A DNA stretch of 64,000 nucleotides from Chinchilla lanigera (taxonomy: Eukaryota; Chordata; Mammalia; Rodentia; Chinchillidae). The position numbers and the translations under genes were made by a program. Shown here one piece after another: positions 23,651 to 36,609 of this stretch (within the stretch, counting starts at the first letter, position 1; each line of letters begins with the position of its first letter). The notes under the pieces were generated by a model. The model did not search any database. It saw nothing but the letters and a program-made list of their open reading frames with translations, and was not told where the DNA came from. The DNA is taken from positions 7,246,264 to 7,310,263 of the forward strand of contig NW_004955438.1 of the NCBI RefSeq assembly GCF_000276665.1, read 5' to 3'.

Positions 23651-23904
23651 CTACATTGGATGTGATGTGATGATTTTGTTAATATGTCTTGTATCTTTTA
23701 CCTTTAAAATAAAATATAAACATTTTAAAAATAAAATAAATATAAATTGCATGTGATGTAAAGGTGAAGGTTAAAAGAACATTTTAGGGTTACCAGCTAA
23801 TATAACTCTAATATTTACATATGATTCAAGACTGCTGAGATCTTCTTAAATGATATCTAACACTATGACAGGAAATCTAGTATATTAGAAATAAGTAATG
23901 AGCT

Positions 23905-24010
23905 GGTGAGGTGAGGAAGGCAGTAATCTCAGCACTCTGGGAGACTGAGGAAATCATATTAAAAGTTTCAGCCCAGTCTCAACAATCTACTAACTTAAAA
24001 GAGAGACTGT
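23905..24010 (+). mobile_element. Decayed B1-like monomer
   Basis: GCAGTAATCTCAGCACTCTGGGAGACTGAGG followed by GTTTCAGCCCAGTCTCAACAATCTA matches a B1/proto-B1 layout with heavy divergence. Confidence 0.45.
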
Positions 24011-24074
24011 AACAAAATGAAAATAAAGAGAATTGGGAATGTGAAGTGTGCACAGCTGGGTTCATCCTTAGTGG

Positions 24075-24200
24075 TACAAGAAAGAGGGGGTGAAGACAGG
24101 AAAAAGAGAAGAGGGGCAGAGGGAACAGAAGAAGGGGCAGGAGAAGTGGGAAAACAAGGAAAGGAAAAGAAAAGAAAACAAGAATGAAAAGAACAAAGGT
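24075..24200. repeat. GA-rich low-complexity tract
   Basis: Long purine runs (AAAAAGAGAAGAGGGG, GAAAAGAAAAGAAAA). The minus-strand open frame 23979-24272 is the translation of this tract. Confidence 0.85.
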
Positions 24201-24509
24201 GCTTTCAGTAGCCAAATTCCATAAACAGGCCATAGTAAAAACTCCATGCATGGTGTGACTGTATGTACACAATGTTCTAACTTTATATTACTTTACAAGT
24301 CAGTATTCTGAAAAAATCAACTTCACAAATAGTACTAGATTTTACTGGATGGGCTATTTAGTAGACATTAAGAAGAATCATCTTGTAATAATCCTCTTGA
24401 ATTCTTGAGAGAGGTTGGTAGAATAGAAATTGGTAAGGAAATAACATAAATACACACTTGAGTTTTTGCTCCAACATTTAATATATTCTTGGAAGCCAAA
24501 TATTTAATT

Positions 24510-24620
24510 CTAGGCTTATCTAATTATTCGTGTGTAAAATTAGGAAAAAAAAAAGCATAGTTCCCTAAATTTGTTGAAAGGATAAGATGAAATAATTTAT
24601 GATAAGTATATCTGGTGAGG
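24510..24620 (+). mobile_element. MIR 3'-half fossil
   Basis: GTGTAAAATTAGGAAA, TTGTTGAAAGGATAAGATGAAATAATTTATG matches CTGTAAAATGGGRATAA, GTTGTGAGGATTAAATGAGATAATGCATG. Confidence 0.5.
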
Positions 24621-25572
24621 TTTAGATATAATTTTTTTCTCACTTTTCTGTCTTCTTCCACCTTTTGTTTCCTTTATTTCTTGGTATTGTTCCACTTGCT
24701 TTTCAGGAATTGTTAGCTATCACTGGATCGGTAATCTCTGCATTAACTGTGCTGGAGTACATTTGATTATCATTTTATAAATCTCTCCTCTGAAGCAAAA
24801 GCAACAGATTTTTTGTCTCTAATCGGGAGGAATAGTCTATGGTTCAAATGAACTAGATGATAAACAAAGGGGTTGTCACTTTTCCTGGATCCACTCAGAT
24901 CTGATTGTGCCTTGGTTGTAGGACTGTATCCATTGCACTATGTGTTACCGAGATGAAATTTTTATCGCAAATCCAAGATAGCAGAGTATTTTTCTATCTT
25001 AATTGTAAGTCTCTCTTTCCTTGACTTCAGAATTTTCAGAAGAATAGTTCCCTCCAAGATCTGATGCTTTCTTGCTGTTACCAACCCACTGTCTAGGAAT
25101 CGGTAATTGCCACAAACCTGGCGTCACTGGAGGTGGAAAACTCTCGCCTTTGCCTGGATTCTCACAGCACGGAGTCTGGAGGTAGTGAGATGGAAACAAC
25201 TTATAATTTGTCTTTATGGGTCCAGTTTACATATTGAATCTCACTTTATCTCCTTTAAGATCCAAGTTGCCTTCTTGACCATTAACCTGGCAAACCCACA
25301 GCAACGTCAAGTCTAACACTGAGCAAAGTCTTGGATGAATATTTCCACCAGCAACATTATTGCAAAATCTCTGATTCCTATAACTGTGTATTTCTATATT
25401 ACTTCTAATGATTCTGCTTCTTTTGGGGACCATGACTCATGCATAAATTAAGGGATTTTGTATGAATTTCTAAATATTTTATTTTTTGCTTGCAGTAGTG
25501 AATGAACTTTTCTTTTTGAATAATTATGGCTTAATTCCAGTCCTGAAGCTCTGCATTTGAAAGTTGCCTAAT

Positions 25573-26125
25573 AAATTTCTTTTTTTATTGGTTCATTTCA
25601 GGTATACACAGTGATCACATTCATCTCTGGGAATTTGTTCCTGCACATGATATTTCTTGATTCTTTTTTCCCTCGGTCCTCTCCCCTCCCTCAACCTCTT
25701 CTCTGCTCCTTATTTACAAAAGCTTTGTTTCTATTTTTTCCTACTGTTCTCTTTTTGTCTTTTCCCTTCCTTCTTCTTCCCCTGCCTGCTTTCCCTTCCC
25801 ATCTGAACAATTTCTTCCCATTGCCCAATAGCTATTAGACATTTTCCTTCTTGTTTAAACTTTTGATTTCTCACACCAGGGAAACAATGCAATATTTAAC
25901 CATGCATATCCAATTTACTTAAGAGTATGGCTTCGAGGTGCTTCCATTAACCTAGAAATGCCTGAAGTTTGTCCTTCTTTATAGGAAAATAGTACTTCAC
26001 TGTATAAAAATACCACATCTTTATCCATTCATCCATTGATGGGCATTTGGGCTGATTCCAAGACTTTGCTATTACAAATTGTGCTGCTATAAACATGGCT
26101 GTGCATATAAGTTTCTAATAGAAAA
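25573..26125 (-). mobile_element. L1 3' end, antisense
   Basis: It starts with a T-rich poly(A) remnant, followed by the 3' UTR (TATACACAGTGATCACATTCATCTC, C/T-rich segment). Near 26010-26095 lies the antisense of the ORF2/3' UTR border: TTTATCCATTCATCCATTGATGGGCATTTGGGCTGATTCC-like, GCTATTACAAATTGTGCTGCTATAAACATGG. It is 5'-truncated near 26125. It is the unbroken reference for the inverted L1 at 2141-3066. Confidence 0.85.
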
Positions 26126-27892
26126 TTAAAGAGAAATCTTCAGCACTGAAGTTATTGGTATGTAGGCAAGATCATAAAACCCTAGAGGGCTTGAAATTTT
26201 CCTTTGAAGTTTTAAAGTATTTTACCCTTTCATTTTATTTCATATCATATCCACATATGTTTAAAATTCTCAATTCAAAGTCTTAGATTAAATAAAATTT
26301 CCAAGAAGCTGTATGCCTAGTCCATGGTACTTGACGGCTTAGAGAACCTTTTAGGGTAGACGAACTTGGTCTGTATTTATCTGTACTTTTGCCTGAAGGT
26401 TCTATGATATGGAAAGCTAATGTTTTAAACTAAAATACATTACAAATTAAATTTTGAATAGCAGCATTTTAAACTTAAAACAATAGTATGATTACATTGA
26501 AGCTTCACAAACTCCAGTGTTGTACTTTTCTATAGCAGATAATGTATTGTTTTAGCTACAGCTACTCATTAATTATGTTCTGTGTTCACTTTTTTTTTTA
26601 TGTGTTCTCTTTCTCACTGTGTGGTCAGACAGATAATGCATATCTGAGATGATTTAGGAACTTTGCTGAAGAATTTCTTTCATGTTTAGTTTGCTGAATT
26701 CACTTCCTGTTATATTTTTATTTAAAACTGCCAATTTTCAAGACAATTTTGCAGTTACAGTGCATTAATGACATGACTAAATCATCTAATTTTCACATAG
26801 CAGCAATACCAAAGCAAAGGATATATTTTACAGAACACTGGGGACTAATCCAGGTAATAGATGGAAGATTACCATCTTATAAGTTATATAAGTTCAAAAC
26901 AGACTAAATAAAAGCATCAGCAGTTTAGAGTTTACTTTCTAGCAAGGAAATTCTGAGAGACTAGTGAATACTTGGCATAGTTTTTGACTGTCAATAAGTC
27001 TACAATCCCAAAATCTCAAGAAATTACAAATTTATTTGCCTTTGTGAAAATGTTTGATTATTGGAAATCAGAGTCAGTCAGGGAATGAAAGAATCTCCTA
27101 TAGTGGAAAGGTATAGAGGCATGATAGCTACAAATTTATCTGACATGTGGTGCTTTGATTCTAGTATCAAAATAACTTATATTCCTTAGGGGCCAGCTGA
27201 AATATTTTCTATAGTGCTCATTCATTTTCATATGCCAATGTTATATTAGTATCTCAGATATTCTTAAAATATTAACATTCCTTTAGAAAGATAGTAACTA
27301 GGACTACTGCTAGATATTATATAGAAAGACAGGAAAAAATAATCTACTTGGATTAATAAAAATAACATCAGTGTAATGGGCTCAAAAGCTAGGCATTATC
27401 AAGAAAACAACAAAGGATTTACTTCCTGCTTTGCCTTTTTGTTAAACATTTGGAATGCAAAGTTTCTCATTTGCGAATGCATGCAGCCTCTTTGCTAGTT
27501 AGATGATTAAATCTGGAAAAAAAGAGGGACCTCAGCCTCTTCAAACCTGAGAGACAGTAGGCAAAACAAAGGAGATAGAAGAGGTGAAGGAAATTGCAAG
27601 AAATAGACAGTCATCATCCTGTCTGCACCCTGGAGCTCTGATTTCTTAAATCGTTGAGGAGGTCACTCAGAAGGTTGGGCAAATCGCTGAAGACAGAAGA
27701 ATCCACTTAAAAATTTTGGTTCTATCCCTGGAAGGATGAATATTGGGTTTCCAAGAGGTCACACAAAGGCAACAGAAATGATTACATGATCAGACAGAGA
27801 AAAATAAAATGCTCATTTCCACGATCTAATTATGTTTATGTCTGAAAGGGGCCAATGCTGAAAGTGAGTGAGGCAGACAGACATGGGGACAA
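26126..27892. other. AT-rich sequence, nothing recognised
   Basis: No repeat or gene can be supported. Confidence 0.4.
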
Positions 27893-28261
27893 CTACGGCA
27901 CGGTTGTGCTAATTCTGCACTGTAGACTCTGTACGCACTGTAGAGTGAAAGGTGTCATCAACAAGGGGGCACAGGCCTGATAACCAGAGAAGGTGGTAAC
28001 ATCCTGGATGGCTATTAGAGACCTAACTAGCAGGAGGTGCTCACCAGCCTCTAATAGTGCTAAAAAACAACGTAAGTTCCTTAAGTAATCAGCTATATCT
28101 GTGATAGACAACAGAAGGATGCTCATCAGAAAGAGGCCACCACTCCCACATCTACAGACACCATCTGCCTCGAAGACAGGGAGAAAGATGCTAGCTGGTG
28201 TCCCCTCTTCTCTCACCAAAGCCTTGAGATATGCAGGATGTGCACAGGACACCACTGTCAC
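27893..28261 (-). other. 122-residue open frame of unknown status
   Basis: One of the longest non-repeat open frames in the window. It contains leucine-rich hydrophobic runs (LFLMSILLLSI, NLRCFLALLEAGEHLLLVRSL). No family is recognised, and no splice sites, promoter or poly(A) signal were located. The base composition here is more balanced than that of the flanks. It could be chance, an LTR fragment of unknown type, or a decayed retrocopy. Confidence 0.12.
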
Positions 28262-28638
28262 CTGGTGGGAGAACTAAGAGAACCTTCTCAAAAACTAACC
28301 CTGTAATTTAAAGATGCAGCATTAAATTTAAAATGCAGTACAAATATTCAATATAACCAAACATTATCAAGATGGTATTTTTTTGTGATTGTTCTTGCTT
28401 TTGTTCTATACCCCCCAACAGTATGGTCACACAGAACCTAAAATAGAAACTTAAAGGAGAATAAAAATTCCATATTTAAACTATAATCAAATATAGCAAG
28501 CACATATAAATGATTATGATATTAAGAATAAATTACATCCATTGAATATATTACATATTTCGGGAAGTCATATTTAAATTATGGAAAAATCCTTATACAT
28601 TTTAAGCCTTTTGTACCATTTTACCTGTGGTGGGTAGG

Positions 28639-28816
28639 TTCTGCCTACCTTCTTTTTTTTTTTTTTTCTTTTTGAGATAGGGTCTTGCTACGTACTTCAG
28701 GCTAGACTTGAGCTCACTTTGTAGCCCAGGTTGGTCTCAGACTCACAACTATCTTCCTGCCTGAGCCTCCCAAGTGCTGGGATTACAGGCATGTGCCACC
28801 ACACCTGGCTTCTGCC
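28639..28816 (-). mobile_element. B1 SINE, antisense
   Basis: The body is 28646-28809: T-rich tail, GAGATAGGGTCTTGCTACG, CTCACTTTGTAGCCCAGGTTGGTCTC, CCTCCCAAGTGCTGGGATTACAGGC, CCACCACACC. The short duplication TTCTGCC is at 28639-28645 and 28810-28816. Confidence 0.94.
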
Positions 28817-29623
28817 CATATTCTGAGATGCCTTCAACGTATTGTTGCTTTTGCCTTGATGCAAGGTCCCTGACTTCTTTTCAAGGCGAATCTTAAAAAT
28901 CATCTTCTCATTGGCCCCAGGATTACAGGTGCTTCATTCTATCTAAGACCCAAAATTTTTACATCTGTGGCTCTGCTCTGTGCTGTTGATTCTCAGCACA
29001 GATTTGGCAAAAAGCAGCCATCTGTACCTATACTATATCCTGAATATTGGGCTGATTGTATGATGCAATCATCTCTGAAAGTCCCGCCTCTGAACTTGTG
29101 AGACTTTAGCTGGCAATTGTAGATCCAAAACACAACACATAGCTTAGAAGACCCAGGTATCATGGAATGGATTGCAATCTGTAGCAAAAGAAACAAATTG
29201 TATTGAAATTATATAAAGGAACACTACTGGAGATTATGTTGTATAAAGATGCTAACATTAATAATTTTTGAAATGGAGTATATGAGACTAAAAACAAAAG
29301 TATCTATGGAACAGATTCTACAGATTGTACTCTAGTGAATACATTATTCCTACAGTTAAGGTGGACTTATGTGGAAACATTCTACATAAATAGCAGAACT
29401 GAACAAGTGAATCAATGCCTTCTTGTGCACATCAGATTTCTCAGTCTCGTAAAAGGAGTTTAACCACTTACCAGTCCAAACATTTAAATACAAGATGGCC
29501 AAAAATTGCATATTTTTAATTGATTTTATAAAATAATGTAACAGGAAATATAAAAGTAAATATGATCAATTTGTCACATTTTATTTAATAATTTTTCTGT
29601 GTATGGCATTTCTTTGGAATATA

Positions 29624-29787
29624 GCCGGGTGTGCTGGCCAACACCTGTAATCCCAGCACTCAGAAGGCTGAGGCAGGAGGATCATTGGGAGTTCAAGGCC
29701 AGCCTGAGCTACAAAGTGAGCTCAAGGTGAGCCTGAACAGCACTGTGAGACTTTCTCTCAAAAAAAAAAAAAAAAAAAAAAAAAAAA
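29624..29787 (+). mobile_element. B1 SINE with A28 tail
   Basis: GCCGGGTGTGCTGG head, CCTGTAATCCCAGCACTCAGAAGGC, GAGTTCAAGGCCAGCC, CTACAAAGTGAGCTCAAGG, then an uninterrupted A tail at 29760-29787. The long pure tail suggests a fairly recent insertion. Any target-site duplication is short and unclear. Confidence 0.95.
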
Positions 29788-31191
29788 CAAATTCAAGAAT
29801 ACAGTGCAAAGTTACAATCTGTACAGGACCCCCTGTTCTCATTCTGAATTCTTTGTGCCTTACTGTCTTTCTTTGACCAACACACTTTACACTGTCGTGT
29901 TGGCCTTTCCTTTTTTTGTGAGGGGGATGATTTCAATGAAATGTGTCCTCGCTGAGTGTAATGGTGAAAACGTTACTGATGTGCACCGCGGCTGATGTTT
30001 CCCTATCCTGCAGTTTTCAGTTATTTGGTCCACTAGACCTAACCTCAACTGTAAATTACCTTTTGAACCTTTGTTGTTGGGAATAAATAACAAATAAGTT
30101 CCATACCCTTTGGTCTAGAAAGTTCGTAAATATTTTATAATAAATTTTCCTCGCTTTTTAGTTACAGGATAGCTTTTAGATGTCAGTCAGCTCGGTCTAC
30201 ACCACCCATAGAATTATTATAATCATTCACCACTATTGGAATATTTTAGTTTTATTTCTTCTTTAAAGTTCTATCAGTTCTGTATCATGAACATTTGACA
30301 ATAAGGGGGCATCTTTTTTTCTATGCATTTTTTATCACAGATCACTGCTCTCTGATATGCTAACATTTCTCCCTTTTTCATTTTTTTCTTTTGTAAATCT
30401 TTTGGCTTTTCCTTTCTATTCAGTTTCAGTGTCCCAGGTATGTCTGTTCTGCACTGTAAAAGAATATTACTGAGTTCTGGAAAAGTTTTCATAGTTTGTA
30501 GCATAAAATCATAGTTATTTTTCACAAATAAAATAAACATGAATTAGTGAAAGAAAATAAACAGAACCTATTTTTTGACTTCACTAGAAGCAAATATCAA
30601 AGTAAATGCAATGATCTAAACAAAATATGCAAAAATAGTCAATAGAAAACAAATAAACAGATGTATGGGTATATCTCATATTTCATGCGAATAAGAATAG
30701 AAATGACACCTGCCTGAATATTATTTGGGGTAGTCAGTGCATAAATAAACATGCTGCCTGAGTGATGCTCAGGGTAAACTATTAAGTGGTTAAAGACAAC
30801 CCAAGGAAGAAGGAAGATGTAGGGGGTGTGACATTAAACTCTGGTGAATATCAAGGCTTGTATTGCAGCGAGAGACATATTAACATTAATCTCCCCTTAT
30901 AACACTCCCCTATGCTTTCAACACACTTATTCCATCACTTTTGCCACGCATTCTAAAGCAATTTTAAAAGTCTTCTTTTGTGAGTGTCTTCAGTAGTTCT
31001 GTTCTGGCTGCCTCCATGTCTCCAATCAATAGAAAATGTTCACTTTTCACGGTCATTTTGAGTTTCAGGAAAAGCCAAAATTCTCACAGTGCTAGATTCA
31101 GTGAATGCAGTAGATGAGGACACAAGTTCACTTGTTCTCTTTAGCCTGCCTCTGTCGGACGGCACTTGGTATAAGCTTCTACTGATTGTTT
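29788..31191. other. Unassigned AT-rich sequence
   Basis: Short frames at 29804-30093 and 30274-30540 show no domain. No repeat is called. Confidence 0.4.
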
Positions 31192-31325
31192 TTAATCATA
31201 CTTCTTATTTATTTATTTTTTTTTTGGTTTTTCTCTGGTACCAGGAACCGAACTCACGACCTTGCGCTTGCCAGGCAGGCGCTTTGCCGCTGAGCTAAAT
31301 CCCCAGCCCTTAATCATACTTCTTA
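31192..31325 (-). mobile_element. ID-type SINE, young copy, antisense
   Basis: The body is 31208-31309. A perfect 16-bp duplication, TTAATCATACTTCTTA, is at 31192-31207 and 31310-31325. The body differs from the copies at 21339 and 61132 by about one substitution and one missing base. Confidence 0.97.
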
Positions 31326-31689
31326 AAGACACTCATGCAAGAGGACTTCCAGAACTGCTTCCGAAAGTGGTTGTGATGATGGAACAAGGAAGTTTGAAGC
31401 AAGAGGGAGTATGTTGAAAGGGATTAATGGCAATGTGTCTTTTACTGTAATAGTTTCTTACCTATTTAAACAATCACCTTATATGTACAATACCCCTCAT
31501 GCATATGTTAATATGTGCTTGCCTGCTTTGCTGAGAGAACCTCAGAGGAATGACATTGTAGAAGCAACAAGCACATTCTCTTACTCTATCTGTGCAGAGA
31601 TAACAAAATGAGACTGGGTGAAACTTATGCCACTAACAGCCATACCTCAGGGCATGTTATGCAAACTGTGGAAAATCAAAAATGAAAAC

Positions 31690-31985
31690 TGTGTCAAACT
31701 ATTTCTTATAGGTCACGCTTCCAACAGGTGCATTGTCTGCTGAGGGTCCACCACTGGCTTCCAAGATAGCACCACATGGCTGCTTTCTTCAGATTGAATG
31801 AAAGCTGTGTCCCCATATGGAAAAGACTGGTGAATATTTCCTTCACTTCTCTTTATAAAGTCACTAATCTCATTCATAAGGGCTCGACTGTTGTGACTTA
31901 ATCACCTTCTACCAGCTCCACCTTTTAGAAATATTACAGTGAGTGGTGTTTAAATGCCAACATATGGTTATTCATTGGAAACATA
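31690..31985 (-). mobile_element. MaLR LTR (MLT1/MST-like), antisense
   Basis: CTTTATAAAGTCACTAATCTCATTCATAAGGGCTC, GTGACTTAATCACCTTCTACCAGCTCCACC, and a distal GTGTTTAAATGCCAACATATG are the antisense 5' half of an MLT1/MST LTR. GGCTTCCAAGATAGCACCACATGGCTGC marks its other end. Confidence 0.8.
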
Positions 31986-32250
31986 CATTAAAATCATAGC
32001 ACATACCTAGCACCCACATTTGGCTTGTAATATACTTCTTAAAAAAAAAAAAAGAAGGAGGGCTTCTTGCAGAAAAGGTGGATTTTTAGGAATGAGGAAA
32101 GAAAAATATGAGTATGGAGCACATTATAGCACAAAAGCGAAGTATGTGGTCAAAACAAACCACACTGATGTGGAGACGGAGAAAAGATGTTGTTAAAGGA
32201 CACGCCTGCTACTGACAATGCTGCCCATGAGCTAAGCTGGAACAGTTTTA

Positions 32251-32283
32251 AAAACATACATACATAAATAAATAAATAAATAA
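32251..32283. repeat. (TACA)n/(AAAT)n microsatellite
   Basis: ACATACATACAT followed by AAATAAATAAATAAAT. Confidence 0.9.
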
Positions 32284-33180
32284 TGGATTATAATACAAAG
32301 GTTAAAGTAAATATTCATGAGTCCATAGTGATATGAATTACATAATAAAAATAAAATGATGAGAAAAGATGAATCTTATATGCAAAATGATGTAAATATT
32401 TTATGTAGATATTTCTCTTTCAAAGAGTTATTGCAGAACTCCCTATTCCCAAAATACTGGCTGTGAAATACTGCCTTTCATCTCAAGAGCTCAGAATGAA
32501 AACCAGAAAATAGAACTACTTCCTGCAGGGCAAGTTAATCAACACTGCCTTAGCCTGGAGACTGAAGTAGCATGAACAGTGAATAACCATGTTGTGGCTA
32601 TACTCAATTAATGTGCTACAATATACTACGGATATATACCAATATACTATAGTGCGATGAGACTGATGCTTTATCTATGTGATCTTCTCCCCAAAACTTA
32701 TAATGCAAGAGCATTAGCCAAATACCAATTGTCACACAATCTACAAAACATTTAATCAGTATTTTTAAAAACTAGCCACACCATCAAAAGTAAGAAGAAT
32801 CCAAAATCTTCATGGCTAAGAAGAACCTCCAGAAATTTGATGACTAGAAGAAATATGTCATCATGGATGAAATCTTGAAAGAGAAAAAAGATATTAGGTA
32901 AGAACTAAGGTAATATACAGATGAGGAGTGTAGTTTGGAATGGCGTGTCAGCGCTGGTCTGTTTTTGACAAATGTGCATGTAATTGCAACGGCTTACTGA
33001 CAGAGGAACTTCGGTGTGAATTATTTGGTTTCAAATTGAAGGGGAGCCTATTTGTGAAAGTTATGCTTCATTGTCAGTTTGAGCAGTTTAAGATATTCTT
33101 CAAGAAATGACTAGATCATGGAGTGTGATATACTGGTCAGTGGATTAATCCACTAAGAATCACAGCTGAACGTGCTGTTA
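32284..33180 (+). mobile_element. Old L1 (L1M-like) 3' UTR, sense
   Basis: The order matches the 3' end of older mammalian L1s: CCATAGTGATATGAATTACATAATAA, CAATTGTCACACAATCTACAAAACA, CTGGATGAAATCTTGAAAGAGAAAAAAGATATTAGG-like, GGTAATATACAGATGAGGAGTGTAGTTTGG, TTTTTGACAAATGTGCATGTAAT. Diverged, with no open frame. Confidence 0.7.
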
Positions 33181-33290
33181 GGAAGTGAGCTCAGTACCCT
33201 GAAATCATGATCCACATAATGCAAACTCCTCCTCCTTGACATTTAGGTTTGGTATTTTGTGTGGCAACAGGAAATTTAACCAATACTGCA

Positions 33291-33344
33291 AAAGTGCAAG
33301 GTCGTGAGTTCGATTCCCAGTACCTGAAAAAAAAAAAAAAAAAA
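33291..33344 (+). mobile_element. 5'-truncated ID SINE
   Basis: Only the right half remains: GTGCAAGGTCGTGAGTTCGATTCCCAGTACC, then A18. The A box is missing, so this copy cannot carry the internal promoter. Confidence 0.9.
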
Positions 33345-34389
33345 GCAGAACAAAAGCAAAACAAAGTATAAACCAAATTTTGTTACAGGTTTTTGGCATG
33401 GTGCTCTTCCTGGATAAAAGCAAAAGAGAAAAAAGGGAGAAAGAAGAGAAGAAAACACCTTGCATCTATTTGTACTTTTTATGAATATAGTAACATTAGA
33501 ATAATAGAAAAAACTAAGATTGTGTTCCTAAATTGAAATTGCTAGATAAAAGAAAAGAGTACTATTGCATAACTATAAAGAGAATTCATGAAATGAAATA
33601 GATATTATTATGCATAGAATTTTTAAATAATATCATAAAATTGAAAGAGTTTGGATTTCCATTCCGAATGATAAATGTAGTGAAGCAGAAATCTCTGCCT
33701 GTTAAGATCTCTTTGAGAACAAATGCTGTTTTTTATTTCTAACCAAGAATTGCTAAGCTATGTTAGAGACAGTCATATAACTAGCCTAAGTGGATCCATT
33801 GAAAATGACTTCTCTTTCCACTCAGCAATTCTATGTAACCCTTTTACTCACTCATGGTTGAATTACTAAACAATTTCCCAGAGGAGCTATTCTAAAACAT
33901 GCACAATTTACCCCAGCCCCCGAATTCACCTCGGTCTCCCTCATTTTTATCTGATAATGTTGTCAGGTACTTCACTCAGATTAAAACTGGCAGGCTTGAA
34001 CTTCCTAACTCTCTGCTAGGCAGTACTTGAGGGAAAGAAAAAAATTCCAGATGAAGTAAAAGTAATAGCTTCAAATTCAATGGTAAATATATTTTACTAA
34101 TATCTAATATACACTTTCTGCACCTTTATTTTCACCCTACTATTCTCTGATCTATTCTGACCTCTCTCATTGCTTTATAGTAAAAACTCAAAAAAAGCTC
34201 TAACATAAAGAAAATTGCTGTACAAAATCTGTGAAAATAGTCATGAACCTAAATTAAATGAATCACTGTGAGAAAATACAGAGATAGCTCAGACTGAATA
34301 AGCTTGCTTTTGAGAAGATAGAAATGTGTCCAAAAATTGATGTTACTGGTAATAGTAGGTACTGTGATGCTGTGATATTTTTCTCTTAA
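33345..34389. other. Unassigned AT-rich sequence
   Basis: No repeat or gene is recognised. Confidence 0.4.
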
Positions 34390-34590
34390 TTATTTAGTTT
34401 AATCCTGGAACAGTGTGAAAAGACTGTATTATTATCATTATTATTATTATTATTCCTATATCACAATGGAAGATTCTGAGCTTTAATTTTCCTGATTGTG
34501 TACTGAAGGTGAAGTTGTCAAATGATAGAAGGAAAATTCAAACTTAGTTCTGTCTGACTGAAAAGCACATAGTATTTGTCACTATGCCGT
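34390..34590 (-). mobile_element. MIR, antisense, well preserved
   Basis: ATTATTCCTATATCACAATGGAAGATTCTGAGCTTTAATTTTCC, GTGAAGTTGTCAAATG, GAAAATTCAAACTTAGTTCTGTCTGACTG, AAAGCACATAGTATTTGTCACTATGCC is the classic antisense MIR order. The (TTA)n stretch at 34426-34453 lies at its inner edge. Confidence 0.82.
34426..34453. repeat. (TTA)n microsatellite in MIR
   Basis: TATTATTATCATTATTATTATTATTATTAT-type run, interrupted once by C. Confidence 0.92.
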
Positions 34591-35415
34591 ATACATTATT
34601 AATCATAAATTTACTCTGAAAATTTCACTAGGACTTTACCTGAATGTAACAAATTTAGACAATTAAACCTTAAATGCACTAGCTGGGGAGGATGTTTCAA
34701 TTACGGTGCAACAGTGGAAAGCATGCTCCTTGATGTGGCTATGAAGAAAAATTCCCTGGATTTTAAAGGTCCGTGAGAAGAGAAAGAGGAAGAGGGGAAA
34801 GAAATAAGTGAATTTCTAAACAATATATCAAATGCCATGCAAGTAAATTTTATTGCAGGGTCTTTTCCTAGTTCTTCCCACTTCCCTGCCTTGATCTTTT
34901 AGCTCAAGCTTAGTATTAGTGTCACATATGCAGATCTGGAATTTCTATTATGCACTGCTCTGAGTTTTAGGTAATACCCTCGGGCATGTTGTAAATCATG
35001 GATCTTAATGTTATAAAGTATACTTGTCTATGTGCTTTTAAGAAATCAAAGGCAGGCATTTGGGTGTAAGTGAGTTATGCATTTGTTATCAAGTGCAGAT
35101 TTAAAGTCTGTTGAATGATATTTGACATATGGCATTGCTCTCATGCTTGAACATGCTGTCAATTAGCTGAAAACTTCTATGGACTTTGGCCTTTGGATTC
35201 CTATTATAAAATGCTCATTTCTTCTCTGATAGTACACTCTGTGTAACCCACACTTACTATGCTGTGATTTAACAGTTTTTGTACGTGTGTCTTAAGTCAT
35301 GCTTCCTGAAATAAAATTATAAGTACCAGATCTCTCTGCTTTCCTTCAGACCACCTATAAATTCCTATGTGATTCACTTTGAAGTTGGGAAATTCTCTGA
35401 ATTCATTGCATCTGT
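34591..35415. other. Unassigned AT-rich sequence
   Basis: Nothing is recognised. A short purine-rich run is at 34775-34805. Confidence 0.4.
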
Positions 35416-35600
35416 AGCACAGAGTGATCAGAAGAGCATTGGACTAATATTGAGAAGACCTAGATTCCAGGAAGATGTTGTCACCATATTTTTGTTTTCT
35501 TCTATCAATTATTGAACTTCTCTAAGACTCAATTTTCTTGTGTCTAAGCATGATGCTGTACTGGGTGAGTTGGAACCATTTAATTTCCAGTTTAGTTTTC
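35416..35600 (+). mobile_element. MIR, sense
   Basis: CACAGAGTGATCAGAAGAGCATTGGACTAATATTGAGAAGACCTAGATTCC, then TTGAACTTCTCTAAGACTCAATTTTCTTGTGTC-TAAG, matches a near full-length MIR. Confidence 0.8.
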
Positions 35601-36609
35601 TTAAGAAGTTGTATCCTAAAATTTAAACACTGTGTTTTAAATTCAAGAAAATAACTTTTCTTGGAAAGAAAAAAAAAGGAAAAGTTAGACCCAGAGACAA
35701 CACTCTTCTCAGATGTTTTTCTTTCCAAGAAGATCCATCTGGAGCTTGTATCCCCATCTTCCGCTTTGTCATTTCTCTGTACATACCTCTCTGATTAAAT
35801 TTGGTGCTATTTGCAAATTATTTGAGTGTGTAGCTGTCTCTTACACTAAAGTGTAAGTTTTTTCTATCTTCTCACTCTAATCCATTCTCCACGTATGCCC
35901 AAGATCAATTACAATATTTTTCTGTGGGGAACCCTTATTTCTGTTTGCCTTGTACATTGTCCTGGTGTCTAGCAGTCAATCTATTCCAGTAGCTGACACA
36001 CAAGTGATTCCACTAACATAATTCCACTTCCCTTACCCTCCACCTCCCATATGTTTAAATTTGAAGTAGCAATGTAGTTTTGAAAATAGGAGGACCAGTC
36101 AAGTGATGCTAATCATTTACAGAACTGCTTCTGAGATAATGCTCTGAGGGTCCAAACTGGCCCCATCCCTTTTTTCCACGTTGTTAATCAGAGTGATTCA
36201 GTTCCTCCTTTGATGTTTTAAAATCATAAATATGTCTTTTATTTCCTTAAGTTAAGCACAAAAGTTTCTATTGCTTATATCCTCAGCAAAACACATATTA
36301 TTCCATGGTGGGGATAGTTTCAAATTTAGGGAAACTTGAAGCTTAAATAACTTTGGAAATGCATTTTATAAATACAAAATCAGATAAGAACTTGTGTTTA
36401 TATATAGATAGATAGATAGATAGATACACAGACACACATTTGCAGAATGAGAACTATATCACCATTTAAAAATTTTTAAAAAGCCACCAAATACCACAAA
36501 ATAAGAAACCCAAACAATTCCATGACATTTCTAGTGTTTAGACACAATTTTAAATATTTCTTTTAACACACACTTTTTATCATGTATTTATTTCATGGTC
36601 CCATTTGAA
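35601..36609. other. Unassigned sequence with a TAGA microsatellite
   Basis: (TAGA)n is at 36402-36426. The part at 35780-36000 has weak L2-like words (TCTTACACTAAAGTGTAAG, GGTGTCTAGCAG) but is too diverged to call. Confidence 0.4.
36402..36426. repeat. (TAGA)n microsatellite
   Basis: About six TAGA units. Confidence 0.93.

Noticed and set aside
29631..29876. 81-codon open frame with NTCNPSTQ and a poly-Lys tail
   Set aside because: Translation of a B1 SINE and its A tail.
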